Source: Ditibartonella apihabitans | GTDB lineage: Bacteria; Pseudomonadota; Alphaproteobacteria; Rhizobiales; Rhizobiaceae | Length of the DNA stretch: 64,000 nt | NCBI RefSeq assembly: GCF_002007485.1 | Contig: NZ_CP015820.1 | Coordinates: 744,001-808,000, forward strand | Direction of reading: 5' to 3' | In this document: piece after piece, positions 18,410 through 28,372 of the stretch | Numbering within the stretch: position 1 is the stretch's first letter | How the letters are laid out: every line of letters starts with the position of its first letter | Translations under genes and position numbers: made by a program | Notes under the pieces: generated by a model | Database searches by the model: none | Told to the model about the DNA's origin: nothing | What the model saw: the letters and a program-made list of their open reading frames with translations, nothing else

Positions 18410-18665
18410 GTTTGATGCCGATGATAACGCGTGACGTTTAATGCAGATGGTAAAGCACCAAGCCTAATGCTGGTGATAAAGAGCAAGGTTTAATGCTGGC
18501 GATGAAGTCCAAAGTTTAATGCTGGCGGTAAAGCGTCAAGTTTAATGCGAGCGGACAACGAGCAAAGCTAAATGCCAGCGATAAAGTGTGACGCTTAATG
18601 ATGCCGATAAAGCACGAAGTTTAATACCGTTGCTGAAGCGTGACGTTTAATGCAGCCGATAGCTG
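18410..18665 (+). repeat. Degenerate 26-bp tandem repeat, about ten copies
   Basis: Units start at 18410, 18436, 18462, 18488, 18514, 18540, 18567, 18593, 18619 and 18645 (one 27-base step, otherwise 26). Each begins with GTTTAATGC or a close variant and continues roughly as NGGCGATAAAGCG then TNA(A/C). Copies differ at several positions, so the array is old or under mutation. There are no spacers, so it is not CRISPR, and the period is not a multiple of three, so it is not a coding repeat. A short hairpin (ACACCC/GGGTGT, 18396-18411) borders its left edge. Confidence 0.85.
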
Positions 18666-19213
18666 CGAAAAACGGAAACGGGAACGGCAATATAGTTTGC
18701 GCTATAATGCCAGACCGAGGAGCCGGAAAATGATTGAAATTTTTGTTTCAAGCCTTGAAGGGGGGCTATCCAATTTTCGGTAATTGACTGCCCGTTATCA
18801 AATCTCTTTCAATTGCATTTGATAGCTCCGGTTTGGAAACTTCAAGCTGAGGTAGTTTTAGAAATGAAACGGAAAGAGAAAATGCCCGAGTGGAAGTGAA
18901 AATAGGTACAAGGAACTCTATTTTTCACGTTCCTATCATTTTCAAGTCGGGGGTAAGCAATTTCGCAATTGTGGTTGATAGTTTGTAGAACGACATCTCT
19001 CCCGATTGCTATATCTCTATTTTTCCCCAAGCTTCCGGAAATTTGCATGGCGTTTTCGAACAATTAAATATTTTTCTTTGCCTCATGGACAAATTATGGA
19101 AAGCAAAGCTAAAATATCTTCTGGTTAGAGCTTATATATAGTAAAACCTTTTTAAAAGTTTGAAGCTTTTGTGACGTTGGTTGTCAAAATTGGAGCGTTT
19201 AGAGGGATATAAA
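18666..19213. other. Intergenic region with no recognised gene
   Basis: About 550 bases between the 26-bp repeat array and the DUF2158 gene. It is A+T-rich toward the right end, where the promoter of the DUF2158 gene should lie. No convincing open frame, RNA gene or mobile element trace was seen. Confidence 0.5.
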
Positions 19214-19480
19214 ATGTTTAAAGCTGGCAATATTGTTCGGTTAAAATCCGGCGGTCCTAAAATGACTGTCGATAAAGTCAATAATAGCAAAATTTCTTGC
19301 GTATGGTTCAAAGATGAACATTTGAAGACGGCAATTTTCCGCAAAGACACGCTTGAGCTTGTGGACGAGGGAGAGAAGCGCAAATCTTCAAAGAATAAAA
19401 GCAAGATCAAAATTGAAGAAAATGGCAGGGCTATGGCCACATTCAAGGCCGCAAAAAAAGCCGATAAGAAGTCTGTCTAG
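19214..19480 (+). CDS. DUF2158 (YodC-like) small protein
   Basis: An 88-residue soluble protein. The N-terminal half (FKAGNIVRLKSGGPKMTVDK, then ISCVWFKD) matches the DUF2158/YodC family, whose small beta-barrel-like domain is about 55 residues. The C-terminal 35 residues are an added lysine-rich tail (KSSKNKSKIK... KKADKK), suggesting nucleic acid or acidic surface binding; the function is unknown. I chose ATG 19214, seven bases after AGAGGGA, over the upstream in-frame TTG/ATG-less extension because the family starts here. It stands alone. Confidence 0.8.
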   Translation: MFKAGNIVRLKSGGPKMTVDKVNNSKISCVWFKDEHLKTAIFRKDTLELVDEGEKRKSSKNKSKIKIEENGRAMATFKAAKKADKKSV

Positions 19481-19732
19481 ATTTATGCCGATAAAAGTAT
19501 CCGGTTTGTTAAAGAACCGTTTTGAATTTTTGCAAAACCGCTTTGAAACTTCTTTTGATTGAAGCAATCGTTACGTTTTAAAGCGGTATTTTATACGCCC
19601 GTTTCTTGTGTCGGTTTACATCATTTTACATCGTTTTGCCGGTCGCAAATCAAATCCCTGTAGCCCGCGTATTACTTTTGGCCGGACTAGCCCGATTACC
19701 AATCAATAGCGTTCCGACCTCGAATAGTGTTC

Positions 19733-20644
19733 CTATCTTAATATGAAATCGACCGGTTCAACAGGTTTTGGAAGAGGAAGGCCTAAAGCTGCGCAAACGT
19801 CACGCTCGATGATTGTTGCCATGGCATAAATCGGAAGGACATTATCGATATTGCTGAATGGTCTTTCCAACTCGTCGCTCAGCGCGTCAAGGCCAAATAG
19901 CGTATAAGCAACAAGGAGGCTTGCAACCGGTGTCCACCAACCGAGTATATCGGTAAAACCGAACGGAATGAGAAAACAATATATATAAGCCGTGCGATGG
20001 AGGAGAAGCGTATAAGCGAAGGGTACGCGCGTATTATTCAATCTCTCGCATGAAGTCTGGTTTTCGTTGAGCTCGGTCAAGCTTTTATCAAACATTTGAT
20101 ATTGGATATCGCTCAGAGCTTTTTGTCGATGCAAAGTTGCAAGGCACTTTGAAATCTCGTTCAGGATGAACGAAGGCTTATTATGACTTTCCTGATAGGC
20201 TTTAACAAATTCTTCCGGATAGTTAGAAACCAATGAGGGGAGAGAAGACGTACCCTTCAAATGGTCAACAAGGCTGTGGGAAAATGCGGACGTGAGCTCC
20301 AGTAGAGTTTTCCGTTCGGTTTCATGTTCAGTCAATACAGCGGTTTGGCGAATGAGATCGCGGGAGCCGGAAATAATTTTTCCCCAAACTTTCCGTCCTT
20401 CCCACCACCGGTCATAACAGGCATTGTTGCGGAAGCCCAGAAAGGTCGACAGCGCAATGCCAAGCATCATGAACGCGGTGCCGTTATTATAGGTCGGTAT
20501 AACGCGGGGATAAAAATGGTGGGCTAATACCAAGGCTGTTGAAAGAATGAGAATTGCGACAAGTTGTGGCGCAATGGCCGGAAGAATAGAGCCATGTAAT
20601 ACGAAAAAAAGCCGCAAAAAACCCGGCCGTTTACGGATAATCAT
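19733..20644 (-). CDS. Bestrophin family (YneE/UPF0187) channel-like protein
   Basis: A 303-residue membrane protein of the bacterial bestrophin family; homologues form pentameric ion channels (the Klebsiella one conducts cations). Diagnostic features are NACYDRWWEGRKVWG (about residues 72-86, family core RxxxxRWWExRxxWG) and the C-terminal FGLDALSDELERPF (family DxxxxxxExPFG-like). Hydrophobic segments lie near 22-62 and 208-250. Start ATG 20644 follows GGAG at five bases. It is monocistronic between two minus/plus neighbours; physiological role unknown. Confidence 0.88.
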   Translation of the reverse strand: MIIRKRPGFLRLFFVLHGSILPAIAPQLVAILILSTALVLAHHFYPRVIPTYNNGTAFMMLGIALSTFLGFRNNACYDRWWEGRKVWGKIISGSRDLIRQTAVLTEHETERKTLLELTSAFSHSLVDHLKGTSSLPSLVSNYPEEFVKAYQESHNKPSFILNEISKCLATLHRQKALSDIQYQMFDKSLTELNENQTSCERLNNTRVPFAYTLLLHRTAYIYCFLIPFGFTDILGWWTPVASLLVAYTLFGLDALSDELERPFSNIDNVLPIYAMATIIERDVCAALGLPLPKPVEPVDFILR

Positions 20645-20754
20645 TTCATTCTCCGCTGCCGGTAAAACAATATCTAATCACCGGCAACTCTTAAATTTTA
20701 TAATATTCTTTGTGGCCGTTTGAGGGCAATAAAGTGCGGGCACCGCCCGACAAA

Positions 20755-20783
20755 CCCGATTTTGAAAACAATTCAAATCGGGG
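20755..20783 (-). terminator. Terminator downstream of glyS
   Basis: Arms CCCGATTTTGAA and TTCAAATCGGG pair over 11 positions with one bulged T around an AACAA loop, about 30 bases beyond the glyS stop on the minus strand, followed there by a short TTT. The stem is convincing, the T run short. Confidence 0.55.
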
Positions 20784-20811
20784 CTTGATCAGGCGGATTC
20801 CCTTGTAACTT

Positions 20812-23106
20812 TCAACCGGCAAGTTTGGAAAAATCGGCCACCTTTCCAGTCACTGTTGTGATGCGCTGCAAGAGCGACAACCGGTTTGCCCTTACTGCGT
20901 CATTATTGTCATTGACGAGTACTTTTTCAAAAAATGCATCAACAGGCTGACGTAATCCCGCAAGCACGAGCAAAGCTCCCGAAAAATCATTGGAAGCAAT
21001 GTGGGATTTCACCTTGTTTTCGGCATCAACGATAGCCTTGAAAAGTGATTTTTCCTCTTCTTCAATGAAAAGCTCGGGATCAACATTTTCAGCAATCCGG
21101 GTTTTTTTCTTGATCTCGGCTTCCAGAATATTGAAAGCACGTTTGAAGCCGGCAATCAGATTATTTCCGTCATCGGTATTAATGAAGGAAATCAAGGCCT
21201 CGACGCGACGGGTAACCTGCAAGAGATCATCGTCATCATCTTGCATGACTGCATCGATAGCATCGTAGCGGGCACCTTCGTCTTTGAGATAAACATTGAG
21301 GCGCTCATGGAAGAAGGATAAAAGATCGGCGAGTACCGGCTCGGTTTTTGCAGCCACTTCCTTCTCGAGCTTCTTTTCCTCCATTGAAAGTGCATTATCG
21401 ACATCTTCTGCGGCATCGGTTTCTTTTGCGTTTTCATGACGCAAACCGGATTCATAAAGGCTTAAAGCACGCTCTATCGTGTGGCGTGAAATAAGACCGA
21501 TTGCCTGTTTGAAAATCGGCATAAGATGGATTGTCCAATCGCGCGCAAGGAGCAGGCGGATGACACCGAGACATGCACGCCGCAGCGCAAAAGGATCTTT
21601 CGAACCGGTCGGCTTTTCGTCGATAAGCCAGAAGCCTACAAGAGTGTCAATCTTGTCGGCAAGGGCAACGGCAATTGAAACAGGGGCACGCGGAACGCTG
21701 TCCGTTGGTCCTTGAGGCTTATAATGTTCTTCGATAGCTGCAGCAACGCTTGGGTCTTCGCCTTGAAGAAGAGCATATTTATGCCCCATGACGCCTTGGA
21801 GTTCGGGAAATTCTCCAACGGCTTCTGTTTGCAAATCGGCTTTTGCAAGGAGTGCAGCGCGTTTGGCAAGTTTGGCATCGGCGCCAACCAGCGGAGCGAT
21901 GATTGAAGAAAGAGCGGTAATGCGCTCGACTCTTGCTCCTTGTGTGCCGAGTTTTGCGTGAAAGGTTACATTCAAATGGTCAAGGCGCGCCATACGTTGG
22001 TCAAGCGGCTTCTTCAAATCAAGGCCAAGTTTTTCCGCCGATAGAGAGAGCACGGAAAGATCGGGCAGGTTGTGCTGGTCGGTATGCCAGAAATACAAGG
22101 CATCCGACAAACGCGCCCGCACAACTTTGGCATTGCCTCGTGCTATTTCTTTGCCACCATCAGGTGCAGCAATATTGGATACCAATATGAAGTGATTGGA
22201 TAGTTTTTGCTCTTCCCCTTGTTTGCGGGTGACAAAGCATTTTTGATTGATGCGGATGGTGAGCCGGATGATTTCGGCAGGAATTTGCAAAAAGCTTTCC
22301 TCGAATTCACCCATAAGAACGACCGGCCATTCAACAAGGTTTGAAACTTCTTCGGCCAGTCCCTCATCCTCGACCAGATCAAGCCCCTTGGCAAAACAAA
22401 GATTGCGTGCATCAGCAAGGATGATTTCTTTGCGGCGGTCGCCATCCAGAATGACCTTCTCGTTTTCGAGCTTCGTTACATAGTCTTCAAAACGACGAAC
22501 TTCGATCGGCTTGCCATCACTCAAAAAACGGTGGCCATAGGTTATGTTGTTGCTCTTAAGTCCTGCAACCTCGAAAGGAACGACTTCCGTTGCATCATTT
22601 TCAGGCCCGAAAACGCACAAAATGTTTTTCAATGGACGGACCCAGCGCAAAGCATTCTGTTTTGTTGATTGCTTGCCCCAGCGCATGGATTTCGGCCAAG
22701 GAAAACTGCGAATGATATCGGGCATGATATCGGCAATAATTTCTTCGGCACTGCGCCCTTTTTTGGTAATTCGGGCGATATAGAAATCCCCTTTCTTGGG
22801 GTCGGTTTTAACTTCTGCCTCGCTTATATTGCTCAATCCGGCAGAGCGTAAAAAACCGTTTATGGCTTGCTCGGGAGCTTTCACGCTTGGGCCTTTGCGT
22901 TCTTCATGAACGTCTTTCGAACGGGCACTCAAACCTCTGATATCGAGTGTCAAGCGCCGTGGTGTCCAATATTCGCGCGCTGCCTCGTAAACAAGACCAT
23001 TGTCAACAAGTCCGTTGGTAACGAGTTTTTTCAGGTCGCCTGCGGCTTTACGCTGCATACGGGCGGGGATTTCTTCACTAAAAAGTTCCAGAAGAAGGTC
23101 GGGCAT
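20812..23106 (-). CDS. glyS: Glycine--tRNA ligase beta subunit
   Basis: A 764-residue beta chain of the bacterial alpha2beta2 glycyl-tRNA synthetase, which charges tRNA(Gly) together with GlyQ. The N-terminus [17 protein letters not shown] is the family start, and [25 protein letters not shown] and the C-terminal anticodon-binding region fit. It is longer than the usual ~690 residues; an acidic, lysine-rich insertion near residues 570-600 ([20 protein letters not shown]) accounts for some of this, a known tendency in Rhizobiales. The start at 23106 shares one base with the glyQ stop (TGATG), so the two are coupled. A longer frame reaching 23166 is out of keeping with the family. Confidence 0.96.
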   Translation of the reverse strand: MPDLLLELFSEEIPARMQRKAAGDLKKLVTNGLVDNGLVYEAAREYWTPRRLTLDIRGLSARSKDVHEERKGPSVKAPEQAINGFLRSAGLSNISEAEVKTDPKKGDFYIARITKKGRSAEEIIADIMPDIIRSFPWPKSMRWGKQSTKQNALRWVRPLKNILCVFGPENDATEVVPFEVAGLKSNNITYGHRFLSDGKPIEVRRFEDYVTKLENEKVILDGDRRKEIILADARNLCFAKGLDLVEDEGLAEEVSNLVEWPVVLMGEFEESFLQIPAEIIRLTIRINQKCFVTRKQGEEQKLSNHFILVSNIAAPDGGKEIARGNAKVVRARLSDALYFWHTDQHNLPDLSVLSLSAEKLGLDLKKPLDQRMARLDHLNVTFHAKLGTQGARVERITALSSIIAPLVGADAKLAKRAALLAKADLQTEAVGEFPELQGVMGHKYALLQGEDPSVAAAIEEHYKPQGPTDSVPRAPVSIAVALADKIDTLVGFWLIDEKPTGSKDPFALRRACLGVIRLLLARDWTIHLMPIFKQAIGLISRHTIERALSLYESGLRHENAKETDAAEDVDNALSMEEKKLEKEVAAKTEPVLADLLSFFHERLNVYLKDEGARYDAIDAVMQDDDDDLLQVTRRVEALISFINTDDGNNLIAGFKRAFNILEAEIKKKTRIAENVDPELFIEEEEKSLFKAIVDAENKVKSHIASNDFSGALLVLAGLRQPVDAFFEKVLVNDNNDAVRANRLSLLQRITTVTGKVADFSKLAG

Positions 23107-24050
23107 CAGGCTTCTCCTTTGTAATTTGCGCCACCGGCGTCGGTTAACAGAAAAGCTTCGCCACAACGGCGTGCGAGATCACGCACGCGCAAAATATAGC
23201 TTTGCCTTTCGGTAACGGAGATGACACCGCGCGCTTGTAAAAGATTGAAGACGTGACTGGCTTTGATACATTGGTCATAAGCCGGCATGACACAAAGATG
23301 AAGTCCGCCTTTTTCTTGAGGTTTTCCTGCTTCCAGAATAGCCGCGCATTCGCGTTCTGCATCAATGAAATGGCGGTGCAAAAGTTCGGTATCGGCAAAT
23401 TCGAAATTGAAACGCGAATATTCCTGCTCTGCTTGCAGGAATATATCTCCGTAGCTTATTTTATCGTCACCTTCGCGTCCGTTGAAATTCAAATCATAAA
23501 CATTGTCAACGCCTTGGATGTACATTGCGAGCCGTTCCAGACCATAGGTTAGCTCTCCCGAAACGGGAGAACATTCAATGCCGCAAATCTGCTGAAAGTA
23601 AGTGAATTGCGATACTTCCATACCGTCGCACCAGCATTCCCAGCCAAGCCCCCATGCCCCCAAGGTCGGGCTTTCCCAGTCATCTTCAACAAATCGCACA
23701 TCATGGAGATTTGTATCAAGTCCGATAGCCCGCAAAGATCCGAGATAAAGGTCCTGTAAATCATCCGGTGAAGGTTTGAGCAAAACCTGGAATTGATAAT
23801 AATGTTGTAAACGGTTCGGATTTTCACCATAGCGACCATCGGTCGGACGGCGCGAAGGTTGTACATAGGCAGCTTTCCATGGGCGAGGTCCCAGTGACCG
23901 CAAGGTTGTCGCCGGATGAAAAGTACCAGCTCCCACTTCCATGTCATATGGCTGCAAAACAGCGCAACCATATTGCGCCCAATAATTCTGCAACGTCAGG
24001 ATAAGACCCTGAAAAGAGCATTTCGGATCAAGATATTCGGGCAGGCTCAC
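23106..24050 (-). CDS. glyQ: Glycine--tRNA ligase alpha subunit
   Basis: A 314-residue catalytic alpha chain. It contains [17 protein letters not shown] at the start, [12 protein letters not shown], the class II-type block [20 protein letters not shown] and [15 protein letters not shown], all typical of GlyQ. Translation starts at GTG 24050, seven bases after AAGGG. It is first in the glyQ-glyS operon. The 136 bases upstream hold its promoter and the end of the TPR gene's transcript. Confidence 0.97.
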   Translation of the reverse strand: MSLPEYLDPKCSFQGLILTLQNYWAQYGCAVLQPYDMEVGAGTFHPATTLRSLGPRPWKAAYVQPSRRPTDGRYGENPNRLQHYYQFQVLLKPSPDDLQDLYLGSLRAIGLDTNLHDVRFVEDDWESPTLGAWGLGWECWCDGMEVSQFTYFQQICGIECSPVSGELTYGLERLAMYIQGVDNVYDLNFNGREGDDKISYGDIFLQAEQEYSRFNFEFADTELLHRHFIDAERECAAILEAGKPQEKGGLHLCVMPAYDQCIKASHVFNLLQARGVISVTERQSYILRVRDLARRCGEAFLLTDAGGANYKGEA

Positions 24051-24083
24051 GATATTACCCTTTTGAGATTGATAAAAACATAT

Positions 24084-24102
24084 CCGGAAAGGGAAATTCC
24101 GG
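24084..24102 (-). terminator. Possible terminator after the 24187-25935 gene
   Basis: CCGGAA and TTCCGG (24084-24089, 24097-24102) form a perfect six-pair stem with a seven-base loop. On the minus strand a TTTTT run starts five bases after the stem. It lies some 85 bases past the TPR gene stop and within the glyQ leader, so it could also act on glyQ. Confidence 0.35.
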
Positions 24103-24186
24103 CATGAAAAATGTCTATGCTTTCACGCCCCTATGGTCAAGAGACGAGACAAATCAAAACAGTTATATAGCGACAGCTTTGCCCGT

Positions 24187-25935
24187 TTAATTTTGTTTGC
24201 TATCGGTTTTTTCAGCAGATTTTTCCAATGCAGGTGTTTTTAGACCGGATTTCAGCTTTTCCTGAATTTTTGTCAATTCTTCCGGTTCGGGTTTTCCGGC
24301 AATTGCATGATTCCACTGGAATGTGGCTTCAAGTTTGCGTCCGACCATCCAATAAGCGTCACCAAGGTGATCATTGATGGTTGCGTCTTCGGGGCGTAAT
24401 TTGACCGCGTTTTCCAATGTTTTGACGGCCTCGTCATAGCGACCGAGTTTATAATAGGCCCATCCGAGAGAGTCGACGATATAACCATCTTGTGCCCGCA
24501 GTTCGGCTGCTTTCTTGACCATATTCAAAGCTTCATCAAGTTTTTCATTGCGATCGATTAATGAATAGCCAAGATAGTTCAATACCTGCGGCTGGTTAGG
24601 ATAGAGTTCCAGCGCTTTTCGAAAGTCCGGTTCGGCCTTATCCCACTCTTTCAACCGCTCTTCCGCCATGCCGCGTTGATAGAGCATCAGCCAGTTTTCT
24701 TGTTCAAGATGGGGAATGCGGGAAATTGCACGATCCATCACAGCAGCGGCCTTGTCATAAGCTTTGTCTTGCATATAGACGCCAGTCATTGCCATTGAAA
24801 TGCGTTGGTCTTCCGGAAAATCTTTTTCAAGTGCCGAAAGGTGACGAATGGATTCTTCGCTCTTTCCCGTATCAGCCAGAATAAGCGCAAGTCTCAACTC
24901 CGCATCCCGATAATAAGGTGATTTAACCGGTATCTCCTGATAAATGTCGATCGCGCGGTTGTTTTCTTCCAGTTTGGAAGAAATATCGGCAAGCTGGAAA
25001 AGTGTTGCGTCATTGTGGGGACGGAGCGCTTCAGACAATTGAAGAAAAATACGTGCAAACGCCTCGGCACCCCCACGGTTAATGGCTGTGCCGAGATCAT
25101 AAAGCACTTCGCTCGCACCTTCTTGCGGCGTTTTGACCACCATATCCAGAGAACTTCCGTCTTCAATCCGCTGACGGATGTTTTTCAATGCATCGCGTCC
25201 GGTAAGCATTTTTTCGCCTTCACGTAAGGTGGCGAGTGCTTCGTCGTGTTTATCGTTGCGCAATTGAAACGATGCATAAGAAATAATGATGCGCTCATAG
25301 GTGTCAGGTGCGGCTGCACCACCTTGGCGGTCGTTTAACGCCTGCTTGTAATAGCGCTCTGCCTCATCTTTATGTCCGGCAAGATCGTTCATCAGCGCCA
25401 TATGATAACTCAAGAACAAATCATACCAAACCGGTCCGAGAAGATCTTTGACTTCTTGAATGGCGCCTTTTGTATTTCCTCGTCCGAATGTTGCCCATGC
25501 TCCCATCAATCCGGACGAAAGTTTATCCATGTCGGAGGGATCGGAAAATTCGAGCTCACTTTTTGCGCCAATGTAATTTTTTCTGATAAAGGCATCACTT
25601 GCAAGTGTAAGCCTGACATAGCGTTCCACATCAGCATTGCCTTTGAGCCGTTTTGCCTGTTTGACAGCGTCTTTGAACTCGCCTGCAGATAAAAGGGTTA
25701 AAAGCATATCCTGCTGCATGGATACGTTATCCGGTTCAAAACCGAGGGCCTGTTTGAAATAGGAAATAGCAAGATCGACATTGTTGTCGCTCGCTGCGAT
25801 GCGACCTGCCAAATAAGCTCCGGCAAACGACCCCGCTTTGAGAGGTTCTTCCTTTTTTGCAAAAGCGGAGGCTGTCATCAAAATTGTGCCGGCAGTCAAA
25901 AGTGCAATCAGGCGAGTCATTTTCGCGGCTTGCAT
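24187..25935 (-). CDS. Exported tetratricopeptide repeat protein
   Basis: A 582-residue protein with an N-terminal signal sequence (MTRLIALLTAGTILMTASAFA) and TPR units through most of its length; the clearest are near the C-terminus, as in YLGYSLIDRNEKLDEALNM, SLGWAYYKLGRYDEAVK and HLGDAYWMVGRKLEA. TPR scaffolds mediate protein-protein contacts; in Rhizobiales this orthologue is conserved beside isoprenoid genes but has no established function. The ATG at 25935 has AAAGGATC eight bases upstream; ATG 25920 is an in-frame alternative that gives a tighter signal peptide. It is transcribed in the same direction as the polyprenyl synthase gene, 133 bases downstream of it. Confidence 0.82.
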   Translation of the reverse strand: MQAAKMTRLIALLTAGTILMTASAFAKKEEPLKAGSFAGAYLAGRIAASDNNVDLAISYFKQALGFEPDNVSMQQDMLLTLLSAGEFKDAVKQAKRLKGNADVERYVRLTLASDAFIRKNYIGAKSELEFSDPSDMDKLSSGLMGAWATFGRGNTKGAIQEVKDLLGPVWYDLFLSYHMALMNDLAGHKDEAERYYKQALNDRQGGAAAPDTYERIIISYASFQLRNDKHDEALATLREGEKMLTGRDALKNIRQRIEDGSSLDMVVKTPQEGASEVLYDLGTAINRGGAEAFARIFLQLSEALRPHNDATLFQLADISSKLEENNRAIDIYQEIPVKSPYYRDAELRLALILADTGKSEESIRHLSALEKDFPEDQRISMAMTGVYMQDKAYDKAAAVMDRAISRIPHLEQENWLMLYQRGMAEERLKEWDKAEPDFRKALELYPNQPQVLNYLGYSLIDRNEKLDEALNMVKKAAELRAQDGYIVDSLGWAYYKLGRYDEAVKTLENAVKLRPEDATINDHLGDAYWMVGRKLEATFQWNHAIAGKPEPEELTKIQEKLKSGLKTPALEKSAEKTDSKQN

Positions 25936-26068
25936 AGAAAAGATCCTTTTTCCAACATAAAACAGGTTGGCAACCTTTATAGGATATATCCAGCCAATTT
26001 GTTTAAAAATTCCATCAATTCCCCGTCATTTTTATAAGAATTTATAAGAACGCTGTTTTTGTGCGAAG

Positions 26069-27085
26069 TTAATTCACCCGGGAAATACAAAACTCGATCA
26101 CTTCGCATAATGCTGCTTTTTCCTTGCCGGGTTTAAGCCCGTCAAGAGCCTTCAATGCCTCATTGCCATGATGGCGCGCTGCTTTGATTGTATCTTCAAG
26201 ACTATGATGTTGTTTCATGAGTTTCAGCGCGTGGGCTAGCGCATCATCGTCATTTTTTCCCTCTTCGAGAGATTGTTTCCAGAAGATTTTTTCTTCATCG
26301 TCTCCACGAATATAGGAAAGAATAACCGGCATGGTAATTTTGCCTTCGCGGAAATCATCTCCGGTATTTTTACCCAGATTTTTGGAATTGCCGCCATAGT
26401 CAAGTGCGTCATCGACAAGCTGAAAAGCAAGTCCGAGCGAAGTCCCGTAATGTCTCAAAGCCTGACGTTCTTTTTCCCCACATCCCGCAATGATAGGGCC
26501 GACTTCTGCTGCTGCAGAAAAAAGCGCGGCAGTTTTGGCATTGATAACTTTGAGATACTCGTCTTCTGTTGTCGTCAGATGCTTTGCAGCCGCAAGCTGC
26601 ATAACTTCACCTTCTGCAATAATTGCCGCAGCATTTGCGAGCACCGACAAAGCGTCCATCGAATTGACTTCAACCATCATCTTGAATGCTTGCCCAAGCA
26701 AAAAATCGCCGACGAGAACACTTGCCTCATTGCCCCAGATCATTCTGGCGGTGGATTTTCCCCGACGCATATCGCTATCATCGACAACATCGTCATGAAG
26801 AAGAGTTGCTGTGTGCATAAATTCAACCGCTGTTGCCAGCTTGATATGCCCCGACCCCTGATAACCGAACAAGCGTGCAGAAGCGAGGGTCAACATCGGT
26901 CTCAATCTCTTGCCGCCGGAAGAAATAAGATGGTTCGAAACTTCAGGAATCATTTCCACATCGGAACCGGCCATAGCAATGATAAGTTCATTTACTTTTT
27001 GCATATCATCTTTTGTAATATCGATAAGCGGCTTTATAGACGCCTGATATTCGACTTTTTGACCTGTTTTGTTCTCAACAACCAA
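26069..27085 (-). CDS. ispB: Polyprenyl (octaprenyl/decaprenyl) diphosphate synthase
   Basis: A 338-residue trans-prenyltransferase that extends farnesyl diphosphate with isopentenyl diphosphate to make the ubiquinone side chain. Both aspartate-rich motifs are present: LLHDDVVDDSDMRRG (FARM) and QLVDDALDYGG (SARM), plus GGKRLRP near the start. In alphaproteobacteria the product is usually C50 (decaprenyl), so the chain length implied by the symbol is uncertain. The start seems to be TTG 27085 with GGAG nine bases before it. ubiA, which uses this product, lies at 39321. The gene is divergent from the DUF2007 gene. Confidence 0.93.
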   Translation of the reverse strand: MVVENKTGQKVEYQASIKPLIDITKDDMQKVNELIIAMAGSDVEMIPEVSNHLISSGGKRLRPMLTLASARLFGYQGSGHIKLATAVEFMHTATLLHDDVVDDSDMRRGKSTARMIWGNEASVLVGDFLLGQAFKMMVEVNSMDALSVLANAAAIIAEGEVMQLAAAKHLTTTEDEYLKVINAKTAALFSAAAEVGPIIAGCGEKERQALRHYGTSLGLAFQLVDDALDYGGNSKNLGKNTGDDFREGKITMPVILSYIRGDDEEKIFWKQSLEEGKNDDDALAHALKLMKQHHSLEDTIKAARHHGNEALKALDGLKPGKEKAALCEVIEFCISRVN

Positions 27086-27258
27086 TGCCCATTCTCCTGA
27101 AAAATCTTTTGATTTTTGCCTGCACCTTAATAAACCAAGCTCATCAACTCAAGCGTGATATTGCTTGAGATAGCGCGTTTCAAAAATTATTTAAGGAAAA
27201 ATACCATTTTCTCGTATAATTGCATGTCATGCCGATAAAAAATAGGTGACTTGACTTT

Positions 27259-27486
27259 ATGATCGAACTATTTGCCACCAATGATATTGTGCTCATTTCA
27301 TTTGTCGAAAGTCTTATGAAATCGGCAGGCATACTTTATTTTGTGACCGATCAGAATACCAGTGTCGCAGAAGGGTCTCTCGGAGCGATCAGACGGCGAT
27401 TTCTGGTTGGCGAAGAAGATGCTGAAGAAGCAAGGCAAATTATGGTAGATGCAGGCTTGGCCCATGAACTATCACAAAGACAATAA
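27259..27486 (+). CDS. DUF2007 (putative signal-transducing) small protein
   Basis: A 75-residue protein with the DUF2007 pattern: ELFATNDIVLISFVESLMKSAGI, then RRFLVGEEDAEEARQIM. The fold resembles the regulatory domain of the PII/ATPase-type 'signal-transducing' small proteins, but no function is established. It overlaps the start of the methyltransferase gene by 23 bases, so the two are co-expressed, an arrangement conserved in Rhizobiales. Confidence 0.85.
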   Translation: MIELFATNDIVLISFVESLMKSAGILYFVTDQNTSVAEGSLGAIRRRFLVGEEDAEEARQIMVDAGLAHELSQRQ

Positions 27487-28270
27487 ATTAAATACTTCGT
27501 CCTTGAACGAAACAATCGATGTTTTCCATCGTGGCGGATTTTATTTGGTTCAGCCCAAAAGTGGCGGGCATCGTTCAGGCATGGATGCAATGTTGCTGGG
27601 CGGGCTCGTGCCAACCGATTTCAAGGGAAAAATTGTCGATCTCGGCGCCGGTGCCGGTGCTGCCGGTTTCGCTGTTGCCTCCCGGTGTAAAAATGTCGAG
27701 GTTACTCTCGTTGAACGCGCTGCGGAAATGGTCGATTTTGCGCGAAAAAGCATTGCACTTCCGGAAAACGCGGCAATTGCGCCACGGATCAATGTTATTT
27801 TGGCCGATGTAACTTTAAGGGGCAAGCAAAGACAAGAGGCGGGGCTTTCTGACAATGCTTTCGATTTTGCAATCATGAATCCGCCTTTTAATTCACCTTT
27901 TGACCGTAAAACACCCGACAATTTGAAAGCCGAAGCGCATGTTATGTCTGATCATATGTTTGAAGACTGGATTCGCACTGCTGCGGCAATCATAAGACCT
28001 TCGGGTTATTTGGGGTTGATTGCGCGGCCACAATCTTTGGCAGAAATTCTCAAAGCATTTGAGGGGCGCTTCGGTGATGTTCTGGTATTTCCGGTTCATT
28101 CGCGCAAAAACGGCGCGGCAATTCGCATTCTCGTTCACGCCAAGAGAGCAAGCAAAGCACCGCTTTCTCTGATGCCAGCACTTTACATTCATGATGATGA
28201 TCTTCATGCTTTTTCGCCGCTCGTCGATGCAATCAATAATGGTAAAATGAGTATTTGGCAGAGTATTTGA
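27464..28270 (+). CDS. TrmN6-like tRNA1(Val) adenine-N6 methyltransferase
   Basis: About 268 residues of a class I SAM-dependent methyltransferase. The SAM-binding block is VDLGAGAGAAGFAVA, and the target-base motif NPPF is in FAIMNPPFNSPF, typical of N6-adenine methyltransferases; the N-terminal FHRGGFYLVQPKSGGHRSGMDAMLL is diagnostic for the TrmN6/YfiC group. The substrate (A37 of tRNA-Val) is transferred from the E. coli family. ATG 27464 fits the family; an in-frame ATG at 27449 is also possible. It overlaps the DUF2007 gene. Confidence 0.85.
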   Translation: MNYHKDNKLNTSSLNETIDVFHRGGFYLVQPKSGGHRSGMDAMLLGGLVPTDFKGKIVDLGAGAGAAGFAVASRCKNVEVTLVERAAEMVDFARKSIALPENAAIAPRINVILADVTLRGKQRQEAGLSDNAFDFAIMNPPFNSPFDRKTPDNLKAEAHVMSDHMFEDWIRTAAAIIRPSGYLGLIARPQSLAEILKAFEGRFGDVLVFPVHSRKNGAAIRILVHAKRASKAPLSLMPALYIHDDDLHAFSPLVDAINNGKMSIWQSI

Positions 28271-28372
28271 GCGAAATTTTAACAAAATATTGCCTTTTGC
28301 CATTTACATCTTAAATGACAATGGTGCATTTTTTTAAGCCATTAAAGCAGATTTTTGTCAGGAGTTTAAACT

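Noticed and set aside
18410..18665. Possible CRISPR array
   Set aside because: Units abut directly with no unique spacers of constant length, copies are degenerate, and no cas gene is nearby.
26273..27100. 275-codon plus-strand frame opposite the polyprenyl synthase gene
   Set aside because: Antisense shadow; the minus-strand gene has both aspartate-rich motifs.
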